Assembly (NCBI GenBank): GCA_035772785.1
Contig: JAOCPU010000068.1
Coordinates: 1 to 64,000 of the forward strand
Source: Phlebiopsis flavidoalba
Lineage: Eukaryota; Basidiomycota; Agaricomycetes; Polyporales; Phanerochaetaceae
Length of the DNA stretch: 64,000 nt
Reading direction: 5' to 3'
A program made the position numbers and the translations under genes. Below, piece by piece: positions 22,764 to 35,874 of this stretch; within the stretch, counting starts at the first letter, position 1; each line of letters begins with the position of its first letter. Under the pieces are notes generated by a model. That model made no database searches, had not been told where the DNA came from, and saw only the letters and a program-made list of their open reading frames with translations.

Positions 22764-23837
22764 GAGCTGACTAGAATGGACTTTGGATCACTCATTTACA
22801 CCTCATATTAATACCATTACACGCATACGATACTATATAGACATCTATAATCACCAGTACCATGCTCCGTCGTTTTCGTACATATTTATGTGCAGTCTTG
22901 TTTACTATTTACTGTAACGGTGGGAAGGGAATCGACGCCAACACAGGCAACCTCCCTCGACATACGACTGCAAGGGTCCATTCGTCATGACAAACCTCAT
23001 ACCGTGCTTCACGATACCGTATCGGCTGAAGTACTTACATGAGGACCGTGGCACAGATGAACGTGTGCCACACCTTCTGACGAGTGACCAGCCTTCATTA
23101 AGCTTCGGTGACCAGTCTAGCGGATTAAAATTGGCTTATCGGGTCAGGTCATAATTTTGTGTATATATACTACGAAGCGAAAACAAAGCCGAATAGCATA
23201 TTTGCAGTAAACTAACCAACTGAGTGCGGTGAGCGGTGTGCGCAGGGCCGCAGGCCCCCTCCCATCAAGGGCAGATTAGATAATGCGTGACCCGGGAATC
23301 ACCGAAATCACTGAAAATCTCCAGCTGCCGCTTGTTGAGGAAAGTCCAGTCGTGACCTTCTGCTACCACCTCTACCAGCCGAAGTGCGACAACCTTACAT
23401 CGCATATTCAAATATTCACCATTGAGGGCTCAACATGCATTTTGGCGCCTCATTTAATTTTAATGTGCGTTAGCTTCTAATGATCGGAAATTGTCTCGAC
23501 TTCGTCCAGCCAAATTCGTCCTCCTCATACTACTCCAAGTTGACCAAGACGCTGCGTTTGGTCGGGATTTCACAAATTACTACTTGTAAGTGCATCTCGT
23601 ACACTCTTGAATGATTTTGTATGATTCTGGATTAGTACTTGTACTACTGCGAGACAAATGTTCGCTCTCGAGCGCGCGTCCAATGGCCGTCCTCTTGCTA
23701 AGAATTATCCAAAAGCTACTAACTAAACCATAGTCACCCCCGGTCCTTCCTGCTTGTTACAAGACTACCTTGATTACGAGACGCTGCCCATCATAGTCAA
23801 GCTCATTGGCGCAGCTCCTCAAGTCTACAAATACCAC
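22764..23837. other. Intergenic with possible unrecognised plus-strand exons
   Basis: The first 500 bases are AT-rich 3' region. From 23283 the plus strand opens MRDPGITEITENLQLP and is followed by other short open pieces (LQDYLDYETLPIIVKLIGA near 23.8 kb) that run into the 3' end of the secreted-protein gene on the other strand. I cannot join them into a convincing gene. Confidence 0.4.
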
Positions 23838-24469
23838 TTACCATTCTCCGGGGAGGTCTCCACAGTACGTTATAGGTACTGAATCGATAGCGTACTCATC
23901 GAATCCGTTAGGCTAAAAACGAGATATCAATATTGACAGACGGTGACCAAGTATGAATGCAAACTCACGGGACAGTCGAATATCGTTTCCACCGTCGCAA
24001 GGTAAGTTGGCTCGTCGCCATCCGAGCCGATATCCGGCATGGTCAGAGTTGATGGAGGCGGTTGGTACCTATGTTTGGGAGCCCTCCTGCGTGTATTCTA
24101 GTGAGTGCTGGCCTGTGTTTGAGGTATCATTCTGAACGCTCACCAGGGAAGTTGTTGATCGTGTACTGCCCAAAGTAGTACAAATAATTGGTGAACTGAT
24201 GCGTCGAGTTCAGGCTGTCGACCGTTGGCTGCTGCGGTCCGACAATGTACACGTCGACGGGGGTGTACCCGGGATGGCAGTGGTTCCACTCGGGAACTGC
24301 GAGCTCGAAGGCAAAGGTGTCTCCTGCACCGAGACGGGATCCCTTGGGCTCGGACGATGCTGCCCGGGCTCAGGATCGTGATGGGGTTTCCTGGGCTCTG
24401 TCGCTTGGTAGGCGACGCAAGGGCCCCGAGAGCAACGGTGAGCAGAGAGAAGGCTTGAGCGACGCGCAT
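23838..24469 (-). CDS. Small secreted protein
   Basis: Start MRVAQAFSLLTVALGALASP (24469), a clear signal peptide followed by a KR site that a Kex2 protease could cut. The mature part, after small frame corrections, reads SPGNPITILSPG, then EWNHCHPGYTPVDVYIVGP and STHQFTNYLYYFGQYTINN. A GTGAGC intron follows, then STLTMPDIGSDGDEPTYLAT with VETIFDCP, a GTGAGT...TTTTAG intron (about 60 bases), and NGFDEYAIDSVPITYCGDLP ending at 23838. This pattern (YYFGxYxxNxF, TMPDI, conserved Cys) resembles a family of small secreted proteins common in agaricomycetes with no assigned function. It is probably an extracellular beta-sandwich protein. Confidence 0.65.
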
Positions 24470-26568
24470 GTCTGGAGGTAAGTGCGAACACTTGGGGCCT
24501 GTCCCGCCCGCGTGAGTGTGCTCATATTTATACAATTATTGACCGCCGCTGACAGTTCTGCGCCGACATCAGGCGGACCAGATTTAGTGTGGCAAGTCTG
24601 TGTTTCATCCCCCTCGAGTGCCTAAGTGGAGATCTAAGGTTGTCATTTCCCTCAAGTAGAGTATTCATTCTTCACCAACTCGCTAACGTCCACGTTTCTC
24701 GGTCACGGGCGACGGGACCTAGAATGGACCACACGGCGGGCATGAAGCCCTCACCGTGGACGTTATTGTATGATGCGTTCACAGCCACGTATGCCGGAAA
24801 CGCAAGTCATACCCGGCATCAGTAGGCTGCGTACGTGGCGCGTTTAGTGCAGCGCTGTGCGTCACATTAACGTGTGAGCGCATACGTTCAAGTTTATTGC
24901 GACTAAACATACCTCACGCAATGAGGATATTAAAAAAGCTATGGTATTCTACAATGGGATTCTTCGAGCTCTGGAATCTGAGCCTTCCTTCCAACTGTCG
25001 AGCAGGTACGAAATTACCACGCATTCTTAGCCCTACCGTACCTGAACTTTACCTTTGACAGATCCCAGCAAGCATTGATCTCTTCCCAACAGGGCCAGAG
25101 CATTTAACGTAAAGACTAACAAATGCAAAACGCTGGCGGATAACGGAATGTTACCCGACAATGTTCGAATCCGGGATGGGTTGATTTGACCGTCACGGCA
25201 CGCCCTAAGTAGCGCATGAACGTAATGATCAGCCTCGAATCAGCCCTCCAGATAGCACAGAAAATCACATCCTTGTTCGTATTCACTCTGTATGATCGTA
25301 CAATACTTGAGCAATGTATTTTCATTGTACTATCGCTTATTTTAAGTTTGCCAGCTGCTAGACGGCTAAAAACCATGGCGCGCTTGAGTCTTGGGCGCAG
25401 TACTAAGCACATCTCCAAAAAGGTGGTATGCCCATTGCCAACTCCAAGTCCACTGCATTCTAGCAAGGACACCGATGACGCTTGAGCTTGCACCGCCCGC
25501 CAGGAACTGCAATGCAGGCACGGCTCCGACTGGACCTGAGCCAATCGCGCGGGTCGACGCCATTGTGTTACGTAAGCAGACGCCACGCGCTCTTCGCTAG
25601 GATGACGGCGGCGGGTTCGCGCTCGGCCGCGACTTTAAAAAGAAGTTAGGCTAAGTAATTCCCTCAAATCGACACGAATGGCGGACAATGCGTTCTTTGG
25701 TACATTGGATGAGGCTGCGAATATCGGTGGAAGTCATCGGCCAACTGCTCGCTGGTAGCGGTAAAGTTACTCAGTCGATCCCAGTCTTGCTGATTCTTCA
25801 TTCAAGCGTTAACAACATACACCTCAAGCTTCACTCGAGCCGCCCGAAATGAGAGGAAACCAAAATCCATCATGACGCCTTCGCGGGCACAAAACCCCAC
25901 TCCGCGCGCTGTCCTCCCTCCATATATCCGAGCCGACTCACATATAGCACACACCACCTGGCTCACCCCTGCAACAAACACCCCGAAAACAACGGCGCTG
26001 CTTCCCCGCCGCGTCGCTACCCCTACGTGCGTGTTTTCTAGTCGGCTGACCGAGCAGCGTCGCGTCGGCGGCCCGTCTCGGAGCGCCGCCCGTCCCCGCC
26101 TCTCGTCTCATCTCATTCCACAAAGCCCCCAGTAAGACCAGCAAGCTCTCCAGACCCACACTGAAGACCAGTCAGCAGCCCCGCCAGCTGATACCGTGCC
26201 CCCCGTCTGGGCCTGAGCCGGGGTGCGTACACGCTCCCACGGAGGTAATTATACGGGCGAGATGGCGAGTAGAACGGCAGGCAGGCAGGCAGGGAAGGCG
26301 ACGTCGCTGTGGAGTTGTCGCCATGACGCGGTCAGAAGGTCTGATTCGAGGTGGGGGGGTCGTAAGGGGCGCGGGGAGTGGTCGGCGAGTTGTGGCATGG
26401 CGGAAACTCGTTCATTAGTCAGCGTTACAGACATATTCTACATACACACAGCACACAGCAAGGCGACAGCACTAGATTACACACATAGATGCACCTCCAG
26501 AGATAATGACGGGATAAATAGCAGCGCGGACAGCAAACGACAGGAGAGCGAGCGAGAGAGCGGGGCGG
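24470..26568. other. Long intergenic stretch, no firm gene
   Basis: About 2.1 kb between two minus-strand genes. The minus strand at 25366-25563 has a 65-residue frame (MASTRAIGSGPVGAVPALQF) followed by a tryptophan-rich stretch; it may be a hypothetical protein, but nothing supports it beyond the open frame. 25.87-26.2 kb is C-rich, and 26.25-26.3 kb has GGCAGGCAGGCAGG microsatellite sequence. Confidence 0.5.
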
Positions 26569-28003
26569 CTAGACGGCGGTGTCGTCTGTGAGCGTGGACA
26601 CCTTTTTCATCGAGTCCGCGGGCGAGGCCTGCTCGCGGACGCTCGCGGTGTCGCGCTCGATCCACGTCTCCTCCTGGACATGCACGCCGGTCGCAAACGT
26701 CGAGAGCTCGCCCATGGAGCGCGGCGCAAAGCGGACGGGGCGCGCGGCCGTTGGTGCCGAGCTCGATGAACGTGTTGTCCGAGCGGCTCGGACGCGTTGC
26801 GCCCGCCGACGATCTTGATGCGGCTGTTGAGGATGACGAGCATCGAGTTCGAGTAGAGCTTCGCGAGCGAGTGAGCGCGACGGTCGCGTGGAACGCGTCC
26901 GTGTCCGGGAACACGAGGAACAGGATCAGGTCGATCGTCCGCCGCGAGCGCGGTGAGCATCCCCGTCTCGACGACGAGGTGCACGAGCCGCGTCACGATC
27001 GCGTGCGTGTGTGGCATCTGTGGTGTCGTTTGCGGATCAGCTGCGGAGGCGGTCAGCGGCGCGCGCGGGAGCCGGGGATCATACGCACGAGGAACGTCAT
27101 GGACGAGGCGATGATGATGTGTCGCATCCGTCGCGCTGCCCGCGAGCCATATCTAGGTTTCGTGAAGCCATCACGCGCGGGCCGACGCAAGGCGCACGAG
27201 AGGACGCACCGAAACACGAAACGAATGTCTTGGAGTGAGCTCAGAGAACTCGCCGATGATGAAGAACTTGGCCCCCTCCGCGATCGCCCGCGGAGCCCTG
27301 CATGAGTGCAAATCTAGAGGGGTGGGCAATGAGGGGACCGCGCACAGGAATACACCGCGCAGGTATGCGTACCGCAGCACATATTGCCCATGCCCAGCAG
27401 CTTGGATCCCGAAAGGAAAGCAGCTCACACGCGGTACGCATAGTTACAATCTGCACCGTACATACGCTCACTAACAGCGCGCAGCGGTGAGGAACAGCAA
27501 CGGCGAACGCAAGCGATGAACGCACCGATGCCGCTGATGGTAGGGACCGCGATCCACTCGAGCTGGGTCTTGTTGAGGGTGTCCGACGCGGCCGAAGCCC
27601 TCTGCACAAGTACTTGTAGCCGTCGTGCGTGACGAGGATCGTCAGTGCAGCGTCTCGAGCACGTAGATCGTGTACACGATCGTCTTGGTGGATCCAGCTG
27701 TCCTTGGGAAACGCAATGTGGAACAGGTCTTGGCGGTGGGTCAGCGCGCGCGGGGAGGAGAGGCGCGGGGGCACGCACAGACTTGGACGGAGAGGATGCC
27801 GTAGAGGCCCCAGTTGAAGAACGTGCCGAGGAGCTGTGGCAGGCGTGAGCGGGTGTGTGATTACAGCGGAGGGTGCGGGAAGCCGTACCTGCGGGGCCGC
27901 GCTGGAGGAAGCAGGGCGGGTTAGCGAGGTGCGCCGGAAGGGACATTGGCAGCTCACAGAGGCGCGGTTGTCGATCGGAAGCGTGACGTTCACTGGTGGC
28001 CAT
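26569..28003 (-). CDS. DUF6534-type seven-helix membrane protein
   Basis: Start near 28003, where a one-base correction gives MAPVNVTLPIDN, the usual opening of this basidiomycete family. Then LLGTFFNWGLYGILSVQ (27.8 kb), an intron, DLFHIAFPKDSWIHQ (27.7 kb), LETLTILVTHDGYKYL, LNKTQLEWIAVPTISGIGAF (27.55 kb), GAKFFIIGEFSELTPRHS (27.25 kb), MPHTHAIVTRLVHLVVETGM with LTALAAIVDLILFLVFPDTD (26.9-27.0 kb), and LAKLYSNSMLVILNSRIKI, the family's C-terminal signature. A cytoplasmic tail follows with MGELSTFATGVHVQEETW and a stop at 26569-26571. DUF6534 proteins are integral membrane proteins of unknown function, abundant in agaricomycetes. Frameshifts lie in at least three exons. Confidence 0.8.
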
Positions 28004-29344
28004 GGCTGCCTGGGCGGCGGGGTGCGGCGGGCGGGCGTGGTGGCGGGGCGGGGGCGGGAGGAGGAGGTGTCAACGTTCGTGTGGGTGTGGTGGCGGAGGG
28101 ACGGGCCTCTGTGGCGGGTGGCTATAAGGGTGGACTCATGAGGAGGGCTGATGCAGAAGCAGGACGACTGAATGCCGCCGTACATTGGCGTGCCCCGGGC
28201 CAACAGTCGCTGGCGTCTTCCCCACGACTCTCCATCTTGACAGCCGTGCGACCGTGACCCCACCGCCTCCGAGTCGCCACAACGCCCTCATTCACTCGTC
28301 CTGTCCAGCAGCAGTAAGCTACCGCCGTCCATCCCAGAGCCCAGGCACGCCATTGCGAATGCCAAGTACTCTCCCCCGCCGCGGCCTGCTTGATGCCAGA
28401 CCAACCAGCCAACCAACCAGATTTCCCACCGGCCCATCAAACTTTCAAGCGCCGCGAATCCCCGACGCGCGCCTGATCCCCGCCGCAAGGTTCGTGTTCG
28501 TTCCTTCCCGCCCGTCCACTTACACTCCGCCCGACGAGCGAGCATCCCCCTGGAGCATCTCACCATGCCACGCCGTCCCGATCGCCAGCAGCCCCCAACA
28601 GCCCAGGACGACGTCAAAGTCTTCTGCGCGGTCCCGCGCGCGGGGCGCGCTGCTCAGCACCCATGGGCGCGCCTGCGACGATCGCCTCTGGGAACCCGCA
28701 CGCCGATGGCACCAAACTGTATTACGCACGGCATGCGTTCGCACCCCTGGGTGCGGAGCGTCCGCTCATCTTTTGCGATGGGCTGATACATGGATCTGCC
28801 CCAGGGCGTGCACTGTGGGCTGTGCGCCTGCTTCCTTTTCATTACGCACGAATACAGAGGCGAGTACAAACTCTGCTTGATTGAAGACGATCCCGCGGCG
28901 GTTCTGTGTCTCCGGCGAGATCGAGCGTGTCGAGCGTGCATTTGCGCTCCATGTGCTTGCCACATTCTGGATTGCCATAGACACTGGGAAAGCATCACGC
29001 TGGGATTTGACATATTGCGCACGCCGCGCGCACTGACCGATATCCGTCTTGATAGAACTTCCGTCAGGCAGGTATCGACCGTCCAGCAAACAGTTAATAT
29101 CTGCACTGATAGAAAACACGAAATCATCCCATGCCCCCCCCCCCCCCCCCTCCGCCGGAGAATATAAAATAAACACGACCATCTATCGCAATAGCATACA
29201 CGATCCTCCCAACAAACAAGAATCCGAACACCAATCCATGATGTGAAAACACCCGACTCTACTCCTACACAATCCTCCGACCCATCTATGATGAGAACCA
29301 CACACGAGGCTCAATCCTACACTCTCACATCACCGATACCCTGC
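28004..29344. other. Intergenic, low-complexity, no firm gene
   Basis: Promoter side of the DUF6534 gene and 3' side of the MFS gene. It is C- and G-rich with long overlapping frames on both strands that look compositional. 28.4-28.9 kb has frames with proline- and arginine-rich translation but no recognisable motif. Confidence 0.5.
29134..29150. repeat. Poly-C run (17 C)
   Basis: Uninterrupted homopolymer; its length is likely unreliable in the assembly. Confidence 0.9.
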
Positions 29345-32300
29345 TCACTTCCCACCCCCAGCCACCGACCCAACGGGCGCACACGCCCCACTGCCCTGCC
29401 TCGGACCCGCAGCCTCCTCCTCCTCCCCGCTCCCCTCCGAATCGCGGGACACACCCGCCTTCTCCAGATCCCGACCCTGCAGAGGCGGCATCTGGCGCTC
29501 GGTGCTGAAGCGCCGCAGCGCAAGCACTACGCCCGCCTCAGCATGCATGGCCTAGCGAGAGAGGAAAATGCACGCACCAGCGACGAACCCCGCACCCAAT
29601 ATCGGCGTCTGGGACGCATCAGCTTTCGCACGACACACCGACGGGGCACACACGCACCAGCACGAGCCAGATCTCGCTAATCGACCGCGCATACGCATGC
29701 ACAACCGCCGCGCGCATGCGCGGATCCTAGCACCCCATCAACTTCCCTCCAAAGCCAAACTCGAACGCGACTCACAGCGATAAGGGGGACCCCCCGAGCT
29801 CGCGCACGCCCTCGCTCAGCGCCCCGGGGCTCGTATCAAACTCCAGGCCCGGGATCGCACGCACACGGCGCTGCAGCGTCTTCAGCCCCTCATCAGCAGC
29901 AGCACTGTAGCCCGACGGACAGACGGACGTACGCTCGACTTAAACACCGCCTGGCCGATCGATATCCCGATCGTGCCCCCGAGCTGGCTGGGACGCGTGT
30001 GAGCGCACACCACAACCCACGTGCAGGTGGGAAGGGGCAAGGGGCGCGTACCGGACGAACCCAAACGCGCCGGTGCTCGTCGCGATGTCGCGGGGCTGCA
30101 TCGCCGCCTGGAGGACAATGAGCGGGACCTGCTCTGCGTCAGGCCGCGCACACACACACCCCGCCGGAAGGGACGCACGGTAAAGAGACACCCGACGCCG
30201 AGCGCCGCGATGAGCGGGTAGACCATTTTTTTCTCCTTCTCCGCGCTGCGTCGGGGGTGCGTCAGCGTGGGGAAGAAGGAGGGGAGAGGAGGGCGCACGT
30301 GGAGGAGGTGTCGGAAAGCTGGAGCATGAGCCCGTAGCCGAGCGTGATGATGCCCCAGGCGAACCAGACGATGGAGGGGGCCGTGCGCCGAGCAGGCCGC
30401 GCGAGAGGAGCTGGCCCGAGACGAGCGCGATGAGGGCTGCGACGAGCGAGAAGGGGAGCATTCTGTTTGGTGGTTAGGGAGGTGAGTGGTTGGGGGCGCG
30501 GGGTGCGTTACCTTGCGCCTGCGCCTGTTTGCGGAATTGCCTATGACTTGAAAGTATACAGGTAGGTAATATGCAGCTGGACTCGTTGAGCATCTCATTC
30601 CAATATATGACAGAGGTGCCAAGACGCACTCGAGGAAGAACGCAAGTGCGTGTAGAAAATTGGTAAATATCATCGCTGCTGGTACAGCGGCCATACCACA
30701 TACCCACTCAGTGCGCAATGAAGTCGGATAAAAAAGAAGGCGCACTTGAACAGCCGCGGCGCAACAATAGGCGACCCGCTTCGTCAGTATCTCATTCACT
30801 CCAAACGCAACCAACAAGACACCCCCGACCGTCAACAACACAATCGTCTCCGGTGTGTCCCCTACAGCCATCATGAGCCAATCACCAGGAACACGCCCAC
30901 AGCGCACTCACACGCCACCTCGCTGTTATTAAACCAATGAGCAGACACACCACGCCGCCCGTGACGAGCGCGAGGCCGACAAAATCAAACTCTGCGACGT
31001 GCTCGCGGAACGGGCGCGGCTCGTGCGGATGGAGATGCGTAGCGACGCGAGGAGCACCGCCATCGCGATCCCGCCAAACGGGCTAACACCCACCCATGCA
31101 TCAGCCCCGGGAGAACCCCCACGCAAGAAAGAAAGGCACACTCGCAGGTTGATAAAGAAGATTTCCTGGGTTACGATCGCGTAGAGCGCACGGGGAGTAG
31201 CGGAGTTTCCGCGAAGGTGAGCGCACCAACCGCCAGGAGGCAGGGCACCTGTTTTTGTCCGCACTACGGGACGCCGCCGACGAGCGGTGCCCGACGATGC
31301 TTTGGTGTGTCAGTGGCGCGCCGAGAGCGACCGGCGCAACACGCACCTCGCGGATGCACCATGCGGCGGCGACGTAGCCGTTTGTACGCAAGACCGCGTC
31401 GGGCTGCGGGAGCTGTGTAGTAGCGTTAGATGCGAAGGGGAGGGAGAGGGGGCGCACGATTGGAGAGGCACGATGTCGGCGATGACGAATCTGCACGAGC
31501 TGGTAGACCGCGCCGCCGCCGATGCCCTTGGATTCGGTTGACGGAAGATGTCGTGAGCCAGGTGACGAGAATCCCCTGGGCAGCGGCCGCCCCAGAGCGC
31601 AGAGGCGATCTCGTGGTTGGGCGGTCCCTCAGTGGAGGTATGCGTGTTGTCTGGGAATGGTGCTGGGCGGGGCTCAACACACGCAGGAACAAGGCTGATG
31701 GAGGTGTAGAGGATGATTTTGCGTCCTAGAGAGACTCAGCACACCGTGCTGGGTATTGCTCAGCTCAAGGCGCTGACCCGCCACCTAGAATGTCGGAGAG
31801 TTTTTTCCCCCACAGCGGGGAAAGCGACCCGCGGAGCCCAGCAGGTACGCTCTGCCAGACACATCGTCAATGTCCGCCGCCCGTCTAGCCGCTATAGCGC
31901 ACTCACGAGATGTCCCGACCCAGCTGTGTAGTTCTTCCCATCTCCGAGGTGCTGGACAATCGTAGGCAGCGCAGTCGCGACGATTGTCTGCGCGGCGTAA
32001 TATTAATACTACGGTAGGTGAGAGCGAGGGACGACGTGCCTGGTCGAGGGCAGACAGAAACGAGCAACACATGAGCCCGACAAACACGACGGGGAGCTAT
32101 TCTGCGGAAACGTCTCTGCAGCGGCACAGCTCAGGGACATGTGGCGGGCCGCCCGACACGCAATCCTCAACGGCAGTAGAGTAGTAGTAGCGTGTACAAG
32201 AACAACACCAAGAGGCCAGCAAACGGGCATTTGAGCTGGCCCGTTTCGCCATGATTATCCACGGATGCTGTTGTTTTTTTAGCACGGCGCACAGACGGCA

Positions 32301-32532
32301 CAGCAGCGGTGTCCCAGGCCGCGCCCGATTGGGGTGGTGGAAGCGGGCTCGCACCACCAGAATCAGGTCCTGCTGGCGGGGCGGGCGATTGCGTGCGCGC
32401 GTTCTTGGATCACGAAGCCGCCCGGCGCCTGGACGTCCGGGTCGCGGTGTGAACTTTGTCCTTATCGGGGAGCGAAACGCTCTGGGAAGGCGAGCCCACT
32501 TTTGTGGGTGCTTCGCCGGCGTGGCGCACCAT
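29345..32532 (-). CDS. MFS transporter, DHA2 (14-helix drug/H+ antiporter) type
   Basis: Start MVRHAGEAPTKVGSPSQSV at 32532, a long polar N-terminus. First helix FVGLMCCSFLSALDQ near 32.05 kb followed by ALPTIVQHLGDGKNYTWVG-type sequence once small indels are allowed. Motif C region RIQGIGGGAVYQLVQIVIAD (31.5 kb), then SPFGGIAMAVLLASL and GLALVTGGVVCLLIGLI (30.95-31.1 kb), VGGVLLVAFGVNE, AMIFTNFLHALAFF with YYLPVYFQVIGNSA (30.55-30.7 kb), YPLIAALGVGCLF, LGGTIGISIGQAVFKSS near 29.95 kb, last helix PILGAGFVAGACIFLS, and a charged tail ending at 29345. The order and the QGIGGGA and GGTIGISIGQA motifs mark a DHA2/TRI12-like exporter at the plasma membrane. It lies next to GMC and NRPS-like genes, so metabolite export is a fair guess. 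Several introns and frameshifts. Confidence 0.87.
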
Positions 32533-32727
32533 GGTTGAGCTCTTTTTCTTTTTCCTTTTTGTCTGGCGGGCGCAGGGATAGCAATGACGAGTGCTTGACC
32601 ATGTACATACATTAAAGATTTAGAATTCGAAACTCTATTATCATTACACTTGACAGGCGTTTGACAGATCGCAAGTGATAGTAGGCAGCCACAACGGCGT
32701 CGGCAGATCGGCATCCCCAGCGCCCAC

Positions 32728-35535
32728 TCAGCTCCATTCCGACTTGAAAATGTCCGCAGCCTGCGATGAACACCAGTCGTAAGCTTCCGATGGGATCCCA
32801 AAGGCAGTCGGCATCAGCCCACCTTTTTCGCCAATGGCGTACGCGATAGATTGCGTGTGGCAAGACAGTTCCCTACCGCACATCATCAGCCTGAGTCTCT
32901 TGACTTGCACTACCCACCACGAGTCCGCACTTACCAACGGCATCACGCTCAGATCCGCCTGTGCATCAGCAAACCCGCCACACTGATGTCTCAGACCTCG
33001 TCGAGACACCCAACGCGAACGAAAAGACAATCACAATCCAAAGGAAATATGTACACGCAACGACCACCGCTCAGCCCATTGCACGTACTACGCCTACTTC
33101 ACCCTCTGATGATGACCCAGCTCGCAACTCGGGGGATCCACCCCGCCCCTGCGCGCGCGCATCACTCGCCGCCGTGCCGACGGGGTGGTGGTACACCGCC
33201 TGCAGTTCTCCTATCACAAAACTCCTCCAGCGCCCTCCTTTCCGCGCGCCCTCAGCTCTGCAGCGCTCGGCAATCTTACGAGCCCACGCAGCCGTCTCCG
33301 CGAGCGGTGCGGTGTCGACTACGAAAAGGAGCGCACGCGCGTTGGCGCGCCCTGCAGGCCATGTGTCATGGTTCCGCGAGCGCGAGGTCCCGCGGGGTGC
33401 GCAAAGTAGTTGGGGTCGATTGAGGGCGCGGCGAGCGGGATACGGCGGACGCGGCGATGCACTGCGTCCTCAAATCCGCGAGAAGGGGTGTTGTGAGCAG
33501 GCAAGATGATTGTGCTGTAGCGTTTGCCCGGCTCGGGGATCGAGTTGGGGTCGGCTGGTGCCCGTTGAACTGGAATCAGCCTATGTGTGGTCAGTAAGCA
33601 GATCTACAGAGGCAGGCAAGCAGCGGCGCACTCTGCGTGGACCTGGTTTGTTATCGTCGTGCCGAGCACACCGCTGCAGTACCTACCGTACTGCTTGTTC
33701 AGCCCGGAATATTTGAGCGAGGGGACCGCCCTGGCGAGACTATCAGTGCTCTCGGCTTTGGCCTTGTGCTTTCCATGCGTCGATCTCTGCCCTCTAGTTT
33801 TGCCCAGGAACCATCTGCGACCATGGGTGCCAGGAACACCAGAATGCGGGCCGTAGCCCCTCAAATTACCTCCTAACATTCCTGGGCACAGTGGAAAGTA
33901 GCGCCAGTGTGTTTCTCCTCGCTGCAATCCTGCTATTGAGAGTGTGTGAAACTATCGCGCCAGTGGAAGGGATGTACTTACTAACAGCCGCTGGTGCTTC
34001 CTCCTTGACCGCAGGGTCGTCGCGCTAAGGCAAGGCATCCATAGTATCATCTGTAGTGTCAACCTCCACTACCGTAGCAATACCCACATGGTCCTCTAGA
34101 ACCCCGTGAATAAACCAGATTAAAAAGCACAGAACACAACGTACGCAAATTCTCGCCCCACGACCCGGCAAAATCCACCAACGTTCTCGACCCCAAGCCT
34201 TCCCCAACAGCTCCTTGTTCCCAATCCCCGACAGCTCCAGCACCTGCGGCGTCTGTAACGTCCCTATACCTCCTCAGCCCCTCCCGCTACTAAATCTTAG
34301 ACTGCACTCACCCGCAGCAACAATCACATCCCGCCTCACCCCCTCGAGCCCCTCCTCACATGTCCATCACACACAAACTCCACCCCAGTCGCACGCAGCA
34401 CCTCCCCACGCTCAAACACTCACCCTTGTAACATGCGCCTCCGTCAGCACGAGGAAGTTCGGGCGCGCGAGCGCGGCCGGGAGGAGGTACGCGTCCACGG
34501 CGTACGAGCGCGTGCCCCGCTGCTGCTGTCTGAGCGAGAGCACGAGGTCACCGCGCCCGGTGTTTGGCGCCGCCCGCCTGTTTCTCCGTTAGTCGGTGTA
34601 AGAGGAAGGGGATGGGGGCGTACGGCGGTGGGGTTGCGCGGGACGCCGAGCGCTGGCGCCGGCGTCGTCGAAGAAGCGCGGTGCATGTCGGTGAAGCAAC
34701 GGAGGGGTAGGAGACTTTGAGTGGGGCCTGTTGTGGGGTGGTGTGTAGTAGGGAGAGATGGAGGAGGGAGGGGGACAGTGCCGTCTGTGCCGTGCCAGTT
34801 AGAGAGGTCGTGGTTGCCGTGGCGTATGTTACTGCTTGGTCGGCGGAGAAGGTGCGGGTGGTTGGAGGGTTTTTCGCCCTGGTTCAGGATGTCAGGAGAA
34901 TAATATGAAGTTTGAAATGGGTATGGACATTTTTCATGTAGTATAGCAGGGATCCCAATCCCCTGGAAGCCCTTCGTTCCCAAAGTCGTCCCTCAGCGCA
35001 TCCAGCTCCTCCTTCGACGGCCTCACACATGATCAATAATTCATCTGCCCCTCATCAGCCCCCTTCCCCCCAAAAAACCTCAGAACAAAAACAAATCACT
35101 CACAAAACGACGACCCGCACGAGCGCCCTTGCCCCGCGGCTGGATCACCACGCGCCCCGTTTCGCGTGTCTTCTGCTGGCACAGACACAAACCGCCAGTC
35201 GAAACGTCGGATTCCCGATCGTCCGCCCGATATTCCCTGCTTTTTCCATCGCCCCCCACCACATACAGCACGCACACACGCACCGGGGGACGTCGATCTC
35301 GGGCACGCGCCCGTGGCCTCTCGCGCCCGCCTCGACGACGAGCACGCGGCACGTCCGGTCCTCGCTTCAGCCTGCGCGCGCGGTCATTACTCGTGCTCAG
35401 CGTGAGAGAGGAGAGGACGCAGCACCTGGCATGCGACGGTGCGAGCCCTGCGGTGCCCCCATGTGCCGACGACGACGTAGTCGATCGGTGGCGGGCCGCG
35501 TATCTGTTTCGTACGACACAGAGCGGCATACTCCC
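32728..35535 (-). CDS. GMC oxidoreductase (AA3-like FAD enzyme), frame-broken
   Basis: The N-terminal FAD-binding fold is seen as PPIDYVVVGTGGTAGLA (35.45-35.5 kb) and, after an intron, CRVLVVEAGARGHGRVPEID. Then DWRFVSVPAEDTRNG and VVIQPRGKGAGGSS (35.1-35.2 kb, GMC signature 1). Next RSYAVDAYLLPAALARPNFL and VLTEAHVTR (34.45-34.5 kb), TPQVLELSGIGNKELLG (34.22 kb, GMC signature 2), LEDHVGIATVVEVDT, SIDPNYFAHPADLALAE near 33.4 kb, and the C-terminal VMPLVSA, HTQSIAYAIGEK and AADIFKSEWS, stop 32728. The HTQ carries the catalytic histidine expected in GMC enzymes. No signal peptide is visible, so it may be intracellular; the exact start is unclear. The substrate is unknown: alcohol or sugar oxidase/dehydrogenase are both possible. 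Confidence 0.88.
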
Positions 35536-35874
35536 CTAGGTCGACTCTACGCCGAGTTACGGATATGTCTTGAAGGCAGCAGACTATCGCTCCGAGGCAG
35601 CTGGAGGCTTAAGACCGCCCCGAGCCCCCCCACCCCGCGGCCCGCATTCGCGATGGCCCTATTCGCGAAGCGTCCGGTTCTAGCACGCACACTGATGTGC
35701 GGTATGATGAGCGTGGTGATCCTCGCTCGACGGCGCGAAGCTACCTATGCCGCTCTCCCCCCCCCCGCGCTCGGCACGCGGTCATGTGGCGCGCGCGTGC
35801 GTGGGAGCGTGTGTGGTCTGGTTATGTGGTCCGTTCTGGTGCTGATAGAGTGAATGCCCTGGGGCCGTGGTACA

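Noticed and set aside
25140..25175. tRNA-like TTCGAATCC word
   Set aside because: The flanking bases do not form a T-arm or acceptor stem.
28185..28880. 231-residue plus-strand frame as a gene
   Set aside because: Pro/Arg/Ser-rich translation of GC-rich DNA with no motif, and equally long frames on the other strand.
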